Below, one piece after another: positions 1 through 9,998 of a stretch of DNA of 64,000 nucleotides. Under the pieces are notes generated by a model. That model did not search any database, was not told the DNA's origin, and saw only the letters and a program-made list of their open reading frames with translations. Within the stretch, counting starts at the first letter, position 1. Every line of letters starts with the position of its first letter. The position numbers and the translations under genes were made by a program. Source of the stretch: Massilibacteroides vaginae (GTDB lineage: Bacteria > Bacteroidota > Bacteroidia > Bacteroidales > Tannerellaceae); contig NZ_FXDJ01000006.1 of NCBI RefSeq assembly GCF_900178525.1, positions 62,001 to 126,000 on the forward strand, given 5' to 3'.

Positions 1-739
1 TTTCATCACGCATCGGGGCAGTACAACCTTCCAGATAGCTTACATAAGAATCATCTTCCGCAACAATAAGTGTGCGTTCAAACTGACCGGTATTGGCCGC
101 GTTAATCCGGAAGTAAGTGCTCAACTCCATCGGACAGCGAACTCCCTTTGGTATATAAACAAAGGAACCATCTGAAAACACAGCGGAGTTTAATGCGGCA
201 AAGAAATTATCACGATAGCTCACCACACTTCCCAAATACTGCTGAACAAGATCAGGGTGATGCTGAACGGCTTCACTAAAGGAGCTAAAGATCACGCCTT
301 TCTCGGCCAACACTTCTTTAAACGTTGTTTTCACAGAAACACTATCCATTACAGCGTCAACCGCCATTCCGCTTAACATTTTCTGTTCTTCCAAAGGAAT
401 TCCCAGTTTATCGAATGTTTTAAGCAATTCAGGATCTACTTCGTCCAGACTTTTCGGTCCTTCTTTTTGCTTCGGAGCAGCGTAATATATAATATCCTGG
501 TAATCGATCGGAGGAATGGTTAGATGAGGCCATGTAGGCATCTCGAGCGTAAGCCAATGGCGATAAGCTTTCAGCCTAAATTCCAATAGCCACTCGGGTT
601 CATTCTTCTTCGCGGATATAATACGAACAGTTTCTTCGTCTAATCCCTTGTGAATCGTCTCCGTATCAATATCAGTAACAAATCCGTATTTGTATTCACT
701 GGTTGTTACGTCATTCAATATATCATTTGATTCTTGCAT
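1..739 (-). CDS. sufB: Fe-S cluster assembly scaffold SufB (partial, 3' end off window)
   Basis: I translated this frame from the ATG at 739 to the left edge. It gives 246 residues beginning [19 protein letters not shown] with no stop. It contains the typical SufB blocks [19 protein letters not shown] and YLEGCTAP. SufB is the scaffold subunit of the cytosolic SufBCD complex that builds Fe-S clusters; full-length proteins are about 480 residues, so roughly half is visible. It is the last visible gene of the minus-strand run rimP-nusA-infB-cvpA-sufB, 25 bp after cvpA. sufC, sufD and sufS would be expected beyond the edge. Confidence 0.93.
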   Translation of the reverse strand, partial: MQESNDILNDVTTSEYKYGFVTDIDTETIHKGLDEETVRIISAKKNEPEWLLEFRLKAYRHWLTLEMPTWPHLTIPPIDYQDIIYYAAPKQKEGPKSLDEVDPELLKTFDKLGIPLEEQKMLSGMAVDAVMDSVSVKTTFKEVLAEKGVIFSSFSEAVQHHPDLVQQYLGSVVSYRDNFFAALNSAVFSDGSFVYIPKGVRCPMELSTYFRINAANTGQFERTLIVAEDDSYVSYLEGCTAPMRDE

Positions 740-764
740 TATACTTTATTTAAAAAACAATCTT

Positions 765-1253
765 TTACTCGTTATAGAACAGTTTGTGAGGGTAAATGGT
801 TGGCACGATTTCTTTTATCGGAGCATAGAAGCGAGACTCTACTTTGATTTCAGGAGCTATAAGCGCAGATTTCTTTTCAAAAACCTCAAGAAAGTTCAGT
901 CCCAAACTTAAAAAAAGGAGCATGATAACCAAACCTAATGCCCCTCCTCCTAAATGATTTAATACGCCAAGCGGCGTTACACCGACAACCCGGTGTACAA
1001 TTTCTCCGGCCAATAAAATAATTCCAAGTATTAAAATAAAACCGAATATATAGCTGATGATCGTTACCGACTCGGCAGAGAACCAATCCAACCGTATCAG
1101 ATGTCCTTCCACCCAAACGGCAACCTCCGCACAAAAGTAAATAGCAACAGCCAAGGCTATAAGCGAAACAACCTGTTTGATCATTCCATCAAACAGGCCT
1201 TTCAAAAATCCTATACCTGCCAGACATAGCAATACAATGTCCAACCAGTTCAT
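765..1253 (-). CDS. cvpA: CvpA family inner-membrane protein
   Basis: The 162-residue protein starts MNWLDIVLLCLAGIGFLKG and has about four hydrophobic segments (near residues 5-20, 25-45, 60-85 and 98-120). The N-terminal pattern D-x-x-x-G-x-x-x-G-x-x-x-G is typical of the CvpA (colicin V production) family. Its molecular role is not settled; homologues are linked to envelope stress. It lies 9 bp after infB and 25 bp before sufB in the same direction, so it is probably cotranscribed with them. The family call is firm; no function can be derived from sequence. Confidence 0.85.
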   Translation of the reverse strand: MNWLDIVLLCLAGIGFLKGLFDGMIKQVVSLIALAVAIYFCAEVAVWVEGHLIRLDWFSAESVTIISYIFGFILILGIILLAGEIVHRVVGVTPLGVLNHLGGGALGLVIMLLFLSLGLNFLEVFEKKSALIAPEIKVESRFYAPIKEIVPTIYPHKLFYNE

Positions 1254-1262
1254 ATCGTTGTT

Positions 1263-4205
1263 TTATAACGTTTGTTTAACCTCTATTTCTTCGTAAGCTT
1301 CAATAATATCGCCAACCTGAATATCGTTGTAATTGGTAATATTAAGTCCGCATTCATATCCGAAGGCAACCTCTTTCACGTCATCTTTAAATCGTTTCAG
1401 CGATCCTAAATTGCCTGAGTAAATCACAATACCATCACGAATCAGGCGGATTTTGTTAGAACGTTTGATCTTACCTTCCTTAACCATACAACCGGCCACA
1501 GTTCCGACTTTAGTGATTTTGAACACTTCACGTACTTCCACATTCGCGGCAAACACTTCTTTCACTTCAGGCGCAAGCATACCCTCCATTGCACTCGTTA
1601 CCTCTTCGATAGCATCGTAGATGATAGAGTACTGGCGAATCTCTACGCCTTCGTTTTCCGCGTTGCGTCTGGCAGCTTGCGAAGGTCTCACCTGGAAACC
1701 AATGATAATCGCATTTGAAGCAGCCGCAAGAACAACATCCGATTCCGAAATCTGCCCTACCGCTTTGTGTATTACGTTTACCTGTATTTGCTCTGTAGAC
1801 AAGCGAATCAAAGAGTCTGAAAGCGCTTCCACTGATCCGTCCACGTCTCCCTTCACAATCACATTCAGCTCCTGGAAGTTTCCGATTGCTATACGGCGAC
1901 CGATATCATCCAGCGTAAGCATTTTCTGCGTACGCAAGTTGAGTTCGCGCTGTAGTTGCTCACGACGATTCGCGATATCACGCGCTTCCTGTTCTGTTTC
2001 TATGACATTAAACGTATCACCGGCCTGAGGAGCACCATTCAATCCTAAGATCAATGCCGGTTCAGAAGGTCCGGCTTCTTCAATGCGTTGGTTACGTTCG
2101 TTGAACATTGCCTTTACACGTCCGAAGTGCGTACCTGCCACCACGATATCACCCATTTTAAGTGTACCGTTCTCTACTAAAATAGTAGATACATATCCAC
2201 GTCCTTTATCTAATGACGATTCTATGATCGAACCAATCGCTCTACGTTTTGGATTAGCCTTCAAGTCGAGCAAGTCGGCCTCAAGCAATACTTTTTCAAG
2301 CAATTCTTCTACACCTAAACCCTTCTTGGCCGAAACTTCCTGACTTTGGTATTTACCTCCCCAGTCTTCCACTAAGTAGTTCATACCTGCCAGTTCTTCC
2401 TTAATTTTTTCAGGGTTCGCGTGCGGTTTATCTATCTTGTTAATCGCGAAAACAATCGGCACACCTGCCGCAGCAGCATGATTGATAGCCTCCACAGTCT
2501 GTGGCATCACATTGTCATCAGCAGCAACAATAATAATCGCGATATCTGTAACTTTCGCTCCACGTGCACGCATCGCGGTAAACGCCTCGTGCCCCGGAGT
2601 ATCCAGGAACGTAATTCGACGTCCGCTACGTGGTAGTTTCACGTTGTAAGCACCGATATGCTGTGTGATACCTCCGGCCTCTCCGGCAATCACATTCGCG
2701 TTTCGAATACCATCAAGTAAAGATGTTTTACCGTGGTCAACGTGTCCCATCACCGTAACGATAGGCGGACGCGCAACCAAATCTTCTTCTACATCCTCTT
2801 CCTCATCGGCATTGATCGCTTCAACAACCTCCGCACTTACATATTCTGTTTTGAAGCCAAATTCTTCGGCTACTATATTAATTGTTTCAGCATCCAATCG
2901 TTGATTGATTGAAACCATGATTCCAATACTCATGCAAGTACCGATTACTTTCGTTACCGGAACATCCATCATATTAGCCAAGTCGTTCGCTGTAACAAAC
3001 TCGGTCAGTTTCAATACTTTGCTTTCCAGTTCTTCCTGTTCAAGCAATTCACTTTCCCGTCTTACGGCCGCGTCACGTTTATCGCGTCTGTACTTCGCAC
3101 CTTTATTGCTCTTATTCCCCCTGTTTGTCAGGCGGGCAAGCGTTTCCTTCACTTGTTTTTGTACATCCTCCTCACTTACTTCGGCCTTTACCGGTTTTCT
3201 CAGACGAGGTTTACGGAAATCCTTATTACCTCCGCTATGTCCACCACTATGTCCTCCGCTATGGGGCGCGTTTGTTCCGGGTGTATTGTTTACATCTACC
3301 CGATCCTTTTTAATACGTTTGCGCTTTCTCTTCGCATCAGCGTCGGCAGCACTTGTTCCGGCAGTACCTGCACCCGTTTTCGGGGATTGGGTATTGGGGT
3401 TATTGCCAGCAGCAGTATTCGGTCCTTTACCATGACTGAATTTCTCACGCTTATCTTCCCGCTCTTTACGACGTTCCTCTTTTGTTTTTTTCTTCGGACG
3501 AGTAGATTGGTTAAGTGTAGCCAAATCAATCTTCCCCGTTACCTTAATGTTCGATTCGAACTTAGGTGCACTCAGGCGAAATAAAGAATCATTGTCAGCG
3601 CTCGCGGTTTCTTCATTTTCCTGCCCTTTATCCACAGGGGCTGATGTAGTTTCAGGTTGTGTCTTTTTAACAGTCTCTGCTTCCACAGTTATTTTATTTT
3701 CAGCGATTAGTTTTTCCGCGTTCTCTTGTTCCTTCGCGGCAGGAATTACCTGCGGAGCTTCTACCTTGGGTTGAGGCTTCGGTTCAGGTTTTACAATAAC
3801 TTCTTTTTTAACTTCCGGTTCCGTTTTTTTAACCTCAGGTTCTACCTTCACTTCAGGCACAACGGGAGCTTGCTGCTCCTGCGGCTTGTTCAACTCATCC
3901 AAATCAATCTTTCCCTTGGTTACAATCTTTGGCTTATATTCTTCCGGAACTTCTGTTTTAATTATTTCAGGAGTTTCTTTTTTTGTGATATGCACTTTTT
4001 TAACAGGGCGTTCAAAAGCAGGTCGTTCCCGTACTCCGGCATGCGAAGGTTTCCCAAACTCACTTACGAGTAAAGTATATTGTTCATCACTGATCTTCGT
4101 GTTGGGATTACTCTCAACCTGATGACCTTTCTTGTTCAGAAACTCCACAACCGTGGTGATCCCTACGTTTAAATCTCGTGTTACTTTTATTAATTTTATA
4201 GGCAT
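1263..4205 (-). CDS. infB: Translation initiation factor IF-2
   Basis: IF-2 is the GTPase that places initiator tRNA on the 30S subunit and promotes subunit joining. From the ATG at 4205 the protein has 980 residues. It starts [15 protein letters not shown], the IF2 N-terminal fold. Residues about 60-380 are low-complexity, rich in Lys, Glu, Pro and Gly, with a [10 protein letters not shown] stretch. The GTPase core has G1 GHVDHGKTS at 487, G3 DTPGH at 535 and NKID at 589, followed by the beta-barrel and C-terminal domains. A longer in-frame start at 4250 would overlap nusA by 23 bp, and the conserved MPIKL start argues against it. The gene is long because of the linker, as usual in Bacteroidetes. 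Confidence 0.97.
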   Translation of the reverse strand: MPIKLIKVTRDLNVGITTVVEFLNKKGHQVESNPNTKISDEQYTLLVSEFGKPSHAGVRERPAFERPVKKVHITKKETPEIIKTEVPEEYKPKIVTKGKIDLDELNKPQEQQAPVVPEVKVEPEVKKTEPEVKKEVIVKPEPKPQPKVEAPQVIPAAKEQENAEKLIAENKITVEAETVKKTQPETTSAPVDKGQENEETASADNDSLFRLSAPKFESNIKVTGKIDLATLNQSTRPKKKTKEERRKEREDKREKFSHGKGPNTAAGNNPNTQSPKTGAGTAGTSAADADAKRKRKRIKKDRVDVNNTPGTNAPHSGGHSGGHSGGNKDFRKPRLRKPVKAEVSEEDVQKQVKETLARLTNRGNKSNKGAKYRRDKRDAAVRRESELLEQEELESKVLKLTEFVTANDLANMMDVPVTKVIGTCMSIGIMVSINQRLDAETINIVAEEFGFKTEYVSAEVVEAINADEEEDVEEDLVARPPIVTVMGHVDHGKTSLLDGIRNANVIAGEAGGITQHIGAYNVKLPRSGRRITFLDTPGHEAFTAMRARGAKVTDIAIIIVAADDNVMPQTVEAINHAAAAGVPIVFAINKIDKPHANPEKIKEELAGMNYLVEDWGGKYQSQEVSAKKGLGVEELLEKVLLEADLLDLKANPKRRAIGSIIESSLDKGRGYVSTILVENGTLKMGDIVVAGTHFGRVKAMFNERNQRIEEAGPSEPALILGLNGAPQAGDTFNVIETEQEARDIANRREQLQRELNLRTQKMLTLDDIGRRIAIGNFQELNVIVKGDVDGSVEALSDSLIRLSTEQIQVNVIHKAVGQISESDVVLAAASNAIIIGFQVRPSQAARRNAENEGVEIRQYSIIYDAIEEVTSAMEGMLAPEVKEVFAANVEVREVFKITKVGTVAGCMVKEGKIKRSNKIRLIRDGIVIYSGNLGSLKRFKDDVKEVAFGYECGLNITNYNDIQVGDIIEAYEEIEVKQTL

Positions 4206-4227
4206 ATCAATATTTATCGTAATACTT

Positions 4228-5493
4228 TTATACGTTTTTCTCGTCTTCAAATTCAGCAGCTAAAACAGCCAACACCTCATCAATAGTAGATTCTTCCAAA
4301 TCAGTACGCTCGATTAATTCGGCGCGGTTCATTGCCAACACGTTTTTAGCGGTATAGCATCCACTGTTTTTCAGAATCTCAAGCACCCATGCATCAATTT
4401 CATCAGAGAATTCATCCAAATAGATGTCTTCTTCATCCGCACTATCAATATCACGGAACACATCAATCGTATATTCAGTCAACATACTTGCCAGTTTGAT
4501 ATTCAAACCTCCTTTTCCGATGGCTAAGGAAACTTCCTCGGGGCGAAGAAATACTTCAGCCTTACGTTCTTCTTCGTTTAAGCGAATAGAGGAAATTTTA
4601 GCCGGACTGAGTGAGCGTTGTATAAACAGTGAAATATTTGATGTATAATTGATCACATCAATATTTTCATTTCTCAATTCACGAACAATTCCATGAATAC
4701 GTGAACCCTTCATACCCACACAAGCTCCTACCGGATCGATACGGTCGTCATACGATTCAACGGCAACTTTTGCTCTTTCTCCCGGAATACGCGCGATTGC
4801 CTTGATGGTTATTAAGCCATCGTTAATCTCGGGTACTTCCAGTTCGAACAAGCGCTGTAAAAAGACTTTATCGGTACGAGACAATATGATCTTCGGATTG
4901 TTGTTCATATTATCTACACGTTGAACAATCGCACGAACTGTTTCTCCCTTACGATAGAAGTCAGTCGGTATTTGCTCTGATTTAGGAAGAAGCAACTCAT
5001 TCCCTTCATCATCAAGCAACAGAATTTCTTTTTTCCACACCTGATATACATCAGCGGCAATTATTGTTCCGATTTTGTCTTTATATTTTGCAAACAGACT
5101 ATCTTTCTGTAATTCAAGTATTTTTGAGGCTAATGTTTGACGCAGGTTCAATATTGCTCTACGTCCGAATTTGGCAAAATACACTTCATCCGTAACTTCC
5201 TCACCTACTTCACAATCCGGGTCTATTTCACGGGCCTGTGTCAATGTTAGTTGCAAATTCGAATCCTCCAGCTGGTCGTCGGCAACCACCACACGGTTTC
5301 TCCAAATTTCAAAGTCTCCTTTTTCCGGGTTGATGATTACGTCATAATTCTCATCCGTCCCGAACATTTTGGCTATCACATTACGGAACGACTCTTCCAG
5401 CACACTGATCATTGTATCCTTGTCAATGTTCTTCAATTCTTTGAATTCCGCAAGTGTATCAATCATGCTGACTGTTTCCTCTTTCTTCGCCAT
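4228..5493 (-). CDS. nusA: Transcription termination/antitermination protein NusA
   Basis: NusA binds RNA polymerase and modulates pausing, termination and antitermination. The 421-residue product begins [19 protein letters not shown]. An N-terminal RNAP-binding domain is followed by an S1 domain (about 130-200) and KH domains containing [15 protein letters not shown] and [14 protein letters not shown]. It ends in an acidic, helix-hairpin-helix-like tail. It lies between rimP (7 bp upstream) and infB (22 bp downstream), the classical order. The length is normal for Bacteroidetes NusA, which lacks the two long acidic repeats of E. coli. Confidence 0.96.
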   Translation of the reverse strand: MAKKEETVSMIDTLAEFKELKNIDKDTMISVLEESFRNVIAKMFGTDENYDVIINPEKGDFEIWRNRVVVADDQLEDSNLQLTLTQAREIDPDCEVGEEVTDEVYFAKFGRRAILNLRQTLASKILELQKDSLFAKYKDKIGTIIAADVYQVWKKEILLLDDEGNELLLPKSEQIPTDFYRKGETVRAIVQRVDNMNNNPKIILSRTDKVFLQRLFELEVPEINDGLITIKAIARIPGERAKVAVESYDDRIDPVGACVGMKGSRIHGIVRELRNENIDVINYTSNISLFIQRSLSPAKISSIRLNEEERKAEVFLRPEEVSLAIGKGGLNIKLASMLTEYTIDVFRDIDSADEEDIYLDEFSDEIDAWVLEILKNSGCYTAKNVLAMNRAELIERTDLEESTIDEVLAVLAAEFEDEKNV

Positions 5494-5500
5494 AATTTTT

Positions 5501-5968
5501 CTACTTGAATCTTAATAAATATTTCGTATATTTTATTTCTTCAAAAGCGTAAGCCTGCTCTTCTTCGACCAGCACTTTTCTTTTAGCTCCTTCCGGTTTA
5601 ACCATTTTTTCCACGACGATTACGATTCCGTTTTCATCCGCGAATTTCAGCACACCGGTCACCTTCAGCCCTTTTAGCAACAGCAACTCCACCTCTTTAC
5701 CAATATATTTATTGTATTGGCGAAGCACTTTTAGCGGCGAAGTGATTCCGGCCGAACCGACTTCCAGCTCGAAGTCTTCCTTATCCCTGTCTAAAGCATC
5801 TTCAATGTAGCGGCTCAACTCCACACAGTCGTCAATACCCACAGATTCATCATTATCTATCTCAACCACAATCAGATTGCCGGGTTTAACCTGTACATCT
5901 ACTAAAAAATTAGTCGATGAAGCAAGCTTCTCCTCCACAAGCCGTACCAGTTCGTTTTTATCAATCAT
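5501..5968 (-). CDS. rimP: Ribosome maturation factor RimP
   Basis: RimP assists 30S subunit assembly. The 155-residue product from the ATG at 5968 begins MIDKNELVRLVEEKL and has the RimP pattern VEIDNDESVGIDDCVELS followed by ELEVGSAGITSPL. The second domain is SH3-like and ends KYLLRF. A TTG four codons upstream (5980) is also in frame, but ATG is preferred. It is the first gene of the operon, behind a strong promoter (6043-6073) and a leader hairpin. Confidence 0.93.
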   Translation of the reverse strand: MIDKNELVRLVEEKLASSTNFLVDVQVKPGNLIVVEIDNDESVGIDDCVELSRYIEDALDRDKEDFELEVGSAGITSPLKVLRQYNKYIGKEVELLLLKGLKVTGVLKFADENGIVIVVEKMVKPEGAKRKVLVEEEQAYAFEEIKYTKYLLRFK

Positions 5969-5997
5969 ACTATTTGACAATTAGGAGAATAAAAGAA

Positions 5998-6014
5998 GGG
6001 GACTATCCGTCCCC
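5998..6014 (-). promoter_or_regulatory. GC-rich hairpin in the rimP operon leader (attenuator candidate)
   Basis: On the minus strand the leader reads GGGGAC-GGATA-GTCCCC and is followed by a U-rich run (TTCTTTTATTCT) before the rimP start. This has the shape of a short intrinsic terminator between promoter and first gene. Attenuation is inferred; the hairpin is only 6 bp. Confidence 0.4.
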
Positions 6015-6042
6015 CTCCTCATCCTCTTCTCTCATTCGGTCG

Positions 6043-6073
6043 CAAATATACAAATATTCAAGCACACTGCAAA
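6043..6073 (-). promoter_or_regulatory. Promoter of the rimP-nusA-infB-cvpA-sufB operon
   Basis: On the minus strand TTTG (6073-6070) is separated by exactly 19 bp from TATATTTG (6050-6043). This is a full match to the Bacteroidetes primary-sigma consensus TTTG / TAnnTTTG. It lies 75 bp upstream of the rimP ATG. Confidence 0.8.
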
Positions 6074-6224
6074 AGAATCTATATTTTATTCATTATTTCG
6101 CAGTGCTTTTCGCGACACTACATAAACAACAATTATAACCAGTTGCGGATTGTCGCCGATATGGCTTATTTTTCAAGATAATTAACATTTCAAAAACATA
6201 GCAAATCAATGCCTCTCCAAACGC

Positions 6225-6296
6225 ATCCTTTATCTTTTAAAAGATATCCTTTATAATTCAAAAAATATCCTTTATGTTTTCAAAAATAACCTTTAT
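6225..6296 (-). repeat. Four tandem copies of a 21-bp repeat (ATAAAGGAT core), locus 1
   Basis: The 9-mer ATCCTTTAT (ATAAAGGAT on the minus strand) or a close variant starts at 6225, 6246, 6267 and 6288, giving an exact 21-bp period. Flanks are A/T-rich runs of the form ATTTTTTGAAAA. The array sits in the divergent region between the rimP operon and the M24 peptidase. The same unit recurs at 18082 and 47609. The rest of this roughly 540-bp intergenic region holds only the two promoters. Confidence 0.85.
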
Positions 6297-6465
6297 GTTT
6301 TTGAGCACTACCAACAAGCTAATTATCAATTAGTTATAAAACCCCTTTTTCTGTGGATATAGCTACGTGAAATTTAACATATTTAAACACACCGAGCCGG
6401 GCTATTGTTTTTCCGTTTTTTTCATTTTTAGCGACTTACAACTGCAACGGTTTTCAGTATTTTAA

Positions 6466-6473
6466 TAACTTTG
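6466..6473 (+). promoter_or_regulatory. -7 element for the M24 peptidase operon
   Basis: TAACTTTG matches TAnnTTTG and lies 36 bp upstream of the ATG at 6510. No clear TTTG sits at the ideal 19-bp distance. Confidence 0.5.
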
Positions 6474-6509
6474 CCTTAAGTACAAATAATGATTTAAAAC
6501 CAGAGTTTG

Positions 6510-8297
6510 ATGAAAGTAACAATTGTTGAGCGTATTGCCGCGTTAAGAAAATTGATGCACGAACGCCGGATCGATGCGTATATTATTCCGGGTTCGGATC
6601 CGCACATGAGTGAATATCCTGCCGACAGATGGAAAACACGTCAGTGGATATCCGGTTTTACCGGTTCGGCAGGTACGGTCGTTATTACGACCAACAAAGC
6701 CGGCTTGTGGACTGATTCACGTTATTTCCTGCAAGCGATTGACCAACTAAACGGAAGTGGAATCGATCTTTACAGACTTGCTTTACCCGAAACGCCTTCC
6801 ATCCCCGAATTCTTACTATCAGAATTACTCGAGGGGCAGACAGTTGGTTTTGATGGGGCTTGTTACAGCATTGCCGATTGGCGGAACCTGGAACTGAAAT
6901 TAAATTGTAAAGGTATTAAAGTGGATTCGTCCATGGATCTGCCGGGCGAGATATGGATAGACCGTCCGGAAGTACCCGGTGATGCGTTATTTGAAATGCC
7001 GATTGAGTACAGCGGTAAAAGTACTGCCGATAAAATTGAAGAGATAATCGCGATGTTGCGTAAATCGGAAGCGGATTGTACGGTTCTTTCGGCACTCGAC
7101 GAGGTGGCGTGGACTTTTAATATTCGCGGAACTGATGTTACCTACAATCCGGTGGTGATAAGCTATGCTTTCGTTTCCGAAAAAGAAAGCGTTCTTTTTA
7201 TTCATCCGAAGAAACTGACCGATGAAGCCGCCGGAAGATTGAAAGAAGAAGGGGTTATACTGGCCGATTATTCTATGATAGAGGTTTATCTGTCTCGCCT
7301 TCCGGAAAACAGCCGCGTGTTCCTTGATCCGGCTAAAACAAATGTGGCTTTATACAATGCGCTACCAAAGGGTGCGACAATAATTGAAGGTATCGCTCCG
7401 GCCAATCACCTGAAAAGCATCAAGAACGATACCGAGATAAAGGGCTTTCGCCATGCTGTTTTAAAAGACGGTATCGCGCTTAGCCGTTTCTACTTTTGGT
7501 TGGAAAAGCAACTGGCTGCCGGCGAAAAAGTAACCGAACTCAGCGCAGCGGCAAAACTAACGTCTTTACGCGCGGAGCAACCGCAATATATAATGGATAG
7601 TTTCGCGGCCATATCCAGCTATGGTGAACACGGGGCAGTTGTGCATTACTCGCCTACTCCGGAAACCGACATTCAACTTCAACCGGAAGGGCTCTACCTG
7701 CTGGATTCGGGCGGTCAGTACCTGGATGGCACAACAGATGTTACGCGTACTATCGCTTTGGGCGAACCTACCGAACAGATGAGGAAAGATTTTACGCGCG
7801 CGCTAAAAGGCACAATCAGCATGGCCAAATGTAAATTTCCGGAGGGTATTCGGGGTTGTTTGATCGATGCATTCGCCAGAAAAGCACTTTGGGATGCAGG
7901 GATCAACTATATGCACGGAACTTGCCACGGAATTGGGCATTGCCTCAACGTGCACGAAGGTCCGCAAAGCATTCGCATGGAAGAAAATCCGGTGATTTTG
8001 CGCGAGGGCATGGTGATGAGCGATGAGCCGGCAATGTATAGAACGGGCGAATACGGAATCCGGACCGAGAACATTATGTTGATCCGGGAAGACAGCGTTA
8101 CTGAATACGGACGCTTTTTAACGTTCGATACGCTTACGCTTTGCTACATCGACACCCGTTTAGTTATCCCATCTATGTTATCTGCGCGGGAACATGCCTG
8201 GCTAAACAAATATCACGAAATGGTATACGAACTGCTAAGTCCGCATCTTAACGCTGAAGAAGCGGCTTGGTTAAAAGATAAAACAACAGAAATTTAA
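6510..8297 (+). CDS. M24B family Xaa-Pro aminopeptidase
   Basis: This is a predicted cytosolic metallopeptidase removing N-terminal residues that precede proline. The 595-residue protein has two creatinase-like N-terminal domains (about 1-310) and a pita-bread catalytic domain. Metal-ligand blocks are visible: GGQYLDGTTDVTRT (two Asp), HGTCHGIGH (His), and the Glu-containing MSDEPAMY and GIRTENIM. About 600 residues is normal for the eukaryotic-type aminopeptidase P common in Bacteroidetes. The ATG at 6510 is chosen over an adjacent in-frame TTG at 6507. Genes to 11108 follow at short spacing and may be cotranscribed. Confidence 0.92.
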   Translation: MKVTIVERIAALRKLMHERRIDAYIIPGSDPHMSEYPADRWKTRQWISGFTGSAGTVVITTNKAGLWTDSRYFLQAIDQLNGSGIDLYRLALPETPSIPEFLLSELLEGQTVGFDGACYSIADWRNLELKLNCKGIKVDSSMDLPGEIWIDRPEVPGDALFEMPIEYSGKSTADKIEEIIAMLRKSEADCTVLSALDEVAWTFNIRGTDVTYNPVVISYAFVSEKESVLFIHPKKLTDEAAGRLKEEGVILADYSMIEVYLSRLPENSRVFLDPAKTNVALYNALPKGATIIEGIAPANHLKSIKNDTEIKGFRHAVLKDGIALSRFYFWLEKQLAAGEKVTELSAAAKLTSLRAEQPQYIMDSFAAISSYGEHGAVVHYSPTPETDIQLQPEGLYLLDSGGQYLDGTTDVTRTIALGEPTEQMRKDFTRALKGTISMAKCKFPEGIRGCLIDAFARKALWDAGINYMHGTCHGIGHCLNVHEGPQSIRMEENPVILREGMVMSDEPAMYRTGEYGIRTENIMLIREDSVTEYGRFLTFDTLTLCYIDTRLVIPSMLSAREHAWLNKYHEMVYELLSPHLNAEEAAWLKDKTTEI

Positions 8298-8300
8298 ACT

Positions 8301-8828
8301 ATGGCAATTATAAAATCGGTAAGGGGATTTACGCCTATAATTGGCGACGACACTTACCTGGCCGACAATGCGGCAATTATTGGTGATGTAGAGATCGGCA
8401 CAGGGTGCAGTATTTGGTTCGGCACAGTGCTTAGAGGGGATGTAAATTCTATCCGCATTGGCAACGGGGTAAACATACAAGACGGAACGGTTCTGCATAC
8501 GCTCTACCAGAAATCCACAATCGAAATTGGAAATGATGTATCTGTAGGTCACAACGTTACAATCCACGGAGCTAAAATTTGCGACGGTGCTTTAATCGGA
8601 ATGGGTTCTGTTGTGCTGGATCATGTTGTGGTGGGCGAAGGTGCAATTATCGCGGCCGGATCGGTGGTTCTAAGCAATACGATTGTAGAGCCCGGTAGCA
8701 TTTACGCCGGTGTTCCTGCTAAGTTTGTAAAGAAGGTAGACCCGGCACAGTCTCAGGAAATAAATCAACGCATCGCTAAGAATTACCACATGTATGCTTC
8801 TTGGTATAAGGAGGATACTTCCGAATGA
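8301..8828 (+). CDS. Gamma-class carbonic anhydrase family protein (left-handed beta-helix)
   Basis: The 175-residue protein is built of hexapeptide repeats (AAIIGDVEIGTGCSIWFG, then GNGVNIQDGTVLH). His residues in GTVLHT and VGHNVTIHG occupy the metal-ligand positions of gamma carbonic anhydrases. It probably forms a homotrimer in the cytosol. Whether it hydrates CO2 or is an inactive YrdA/PaaY-like relative cannot be decided from sequence. It starts 3 bp after the peptidase stop, and its TGA overlaps the ATG of the next gene (ATGA), suggesting translational coupling. Confidence 0.88.
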   Translation: MAIIKSVRGFTPIIGDDTYLADNAAIIGDVEIGTGCSIWFGTVLRGDVNSIRIGNGVNIQDGTVLHTLYQKSTIEIGNDVSVGHNVTIHGAKICDGALIGMGSVVLDHVVVGEGAIIAAGSVVLSNTIVEPGSIYAGVPAKFVKKVDPAQSQEINQRIAKNYHMYASWYKEDTSE

Positions 8829-9976
8829 AAAAGTGGGGAGTAGCGATTCTGCTGGTACTGGGTTGTTTGGCGGCTTTCATCACGCTGCCTTCTAATTATT
8901 ACCTGAGAAGAGCGTTAGTACACCTGACGCCGAAGATCGATCAATATCCGATTTTTGAGAACAGAACGGTCAAGGCAGGAAACCCTTCTCCGTGGGAATT
9001 ATCACCACAATATAATCAGCGTGCTATTCCTGAACAATTGCAAGCGGATTTCACAAAATACGGGACGGTTGCCTTTGTGGTTATCAAAGACAACCGCCTG
9101 TTATTCGAGTCTTATTGGGATACGTACTCTTCCTCTTCTTTGAGTAATTCCTTTTCAATGGCAAAGAGCATCGTTGCCTTAGCTATCGGTTGTGCGATTG
9201 ACGACGGACTGATCCGCAATGTGCATCAGCCCGTTAGTGATTTCGTGCCGGGCTTTCAAGGGTTTGATGGTGAAGTTTTAACGATTAAACATTTGCTGAC
9301 CATGAGTGCCGGTGTGGATTTTGAAGAGGCCTACACTTCCCCCTTCTCTCCTACCACCAAGTTGTATTATGGAAACAACCTGGAGCATATTGTTTACGGA
9401 ATGAAAGAAATTGAAAAGCCGGGAGTAAACTTCGTATACCAAAGTGGCGTTACACAACTATTGGCGTTCGTACTGGAGAAAGCTACGGGAGAAAGATTAT
9501 CCGATTATGTATCTCGCAAACTATGGACTCCGATGCAAGCGGAAGAAAATGCGTTGTGGAGCTTAGATAAGGCGAACGGAATGGAAAAAGCGTATTGCTG
9601 CTTCAACAGTAACGCCCGAGATTTTGCCCGGTTTGGACAGTTATTGCTAAACAAAGGTTACTGGAACGGAAAACAGCTGATTTCATCCGCATACCTTGAG
9701 GAGGCAACAACTCCTGATGCCTCTTTGGTATTCGCAGAATACAACGAGCCAAACCAATGTTACGGCTATCAGTTCTGGCACTTAAAATACCATGACCTGG
9801 AGGTTTCGTATATGCGTGGTATACTTGGGCAATATGTTTTTGTGATTCCGGAACATAACGCTGTAATTGTTCGTTTAGGAGAAAAACGTAGCGAAACAAG
9901 AACATCTCAGCATTACCCCGACGATATCGACATCTGGCTGAAGGCCGGATTGTCCATCCTTGATATGTCAAATTAA
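8825..9976 (+). CDS. Serine hydrolase of the beta-lactamase class C / esterase family
   Basis: The 383-residue protein has an N-terminal hydrophobic anchor (residues 5-22), placing the catalytic domain outside the cytoplasmic membrane. The nucleophile motif SxxK is SMAK at 111-114. The second motif is YQSG, i.e. YxS rather than the YxN of true class C beta-lactamases. The C-terminal part has YGYQFWHLKYHDLEVSYMRG. These features fit a periplasmic esterase or peptidase-like member rather than a resistance enzyme; the substrate is unknown. Its start overlaps the carbonic anhydrase stop by 4 bp. Confidence 0.82.
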   Translation: MKKWGVAILLVLGCLAAFITLPSNYYLRRALVHLTPKIDQYPIFENRTVKAGNPSPWELSPQYNQRAIPEQLQADFTKYGTVAFVVIKDNRLLFESYWDTYSSSSLSNSFSMAKSIVALAIGCAIDDGLIRNVHQPVSDFVPGFQGFDGEVLTIKHLLTMSAGVDFEEAYTSPFSPTTKLYYGNNLEHIVYGMKEIEKPGVNFVYQSGVTQLLAFVLEKATGERLSDYVSRKLWTPMQAEENALWSLDKANGMEKAYCCFNSNARDFARFGQLLLNKGYWNGKQLISSAYLEEATTPDASLVFAEYNEPNQCYGYQFWHLKYHDLEVSYMRGILGQYVFVIPEHNAVIVRLGEKRSETRTSQHYPDDIDIWLKAGLSILDMSN

Positions 9977-9998
9977 ACAAACACTAACTAACTAAATA

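Noticed and set aside
1621-3774. Long plus-strand frames antisense to infB
   Set aside because: They are shadows of the infB coding frame; composition (Ser/Leu/Phe-rich) and lack of domains argue against coding.
4205-4250. Upstream start for infB at 4250
   Set aside because: It would overlap nusA and add 15 residues before the conserved [12 protein letters not shown] start.
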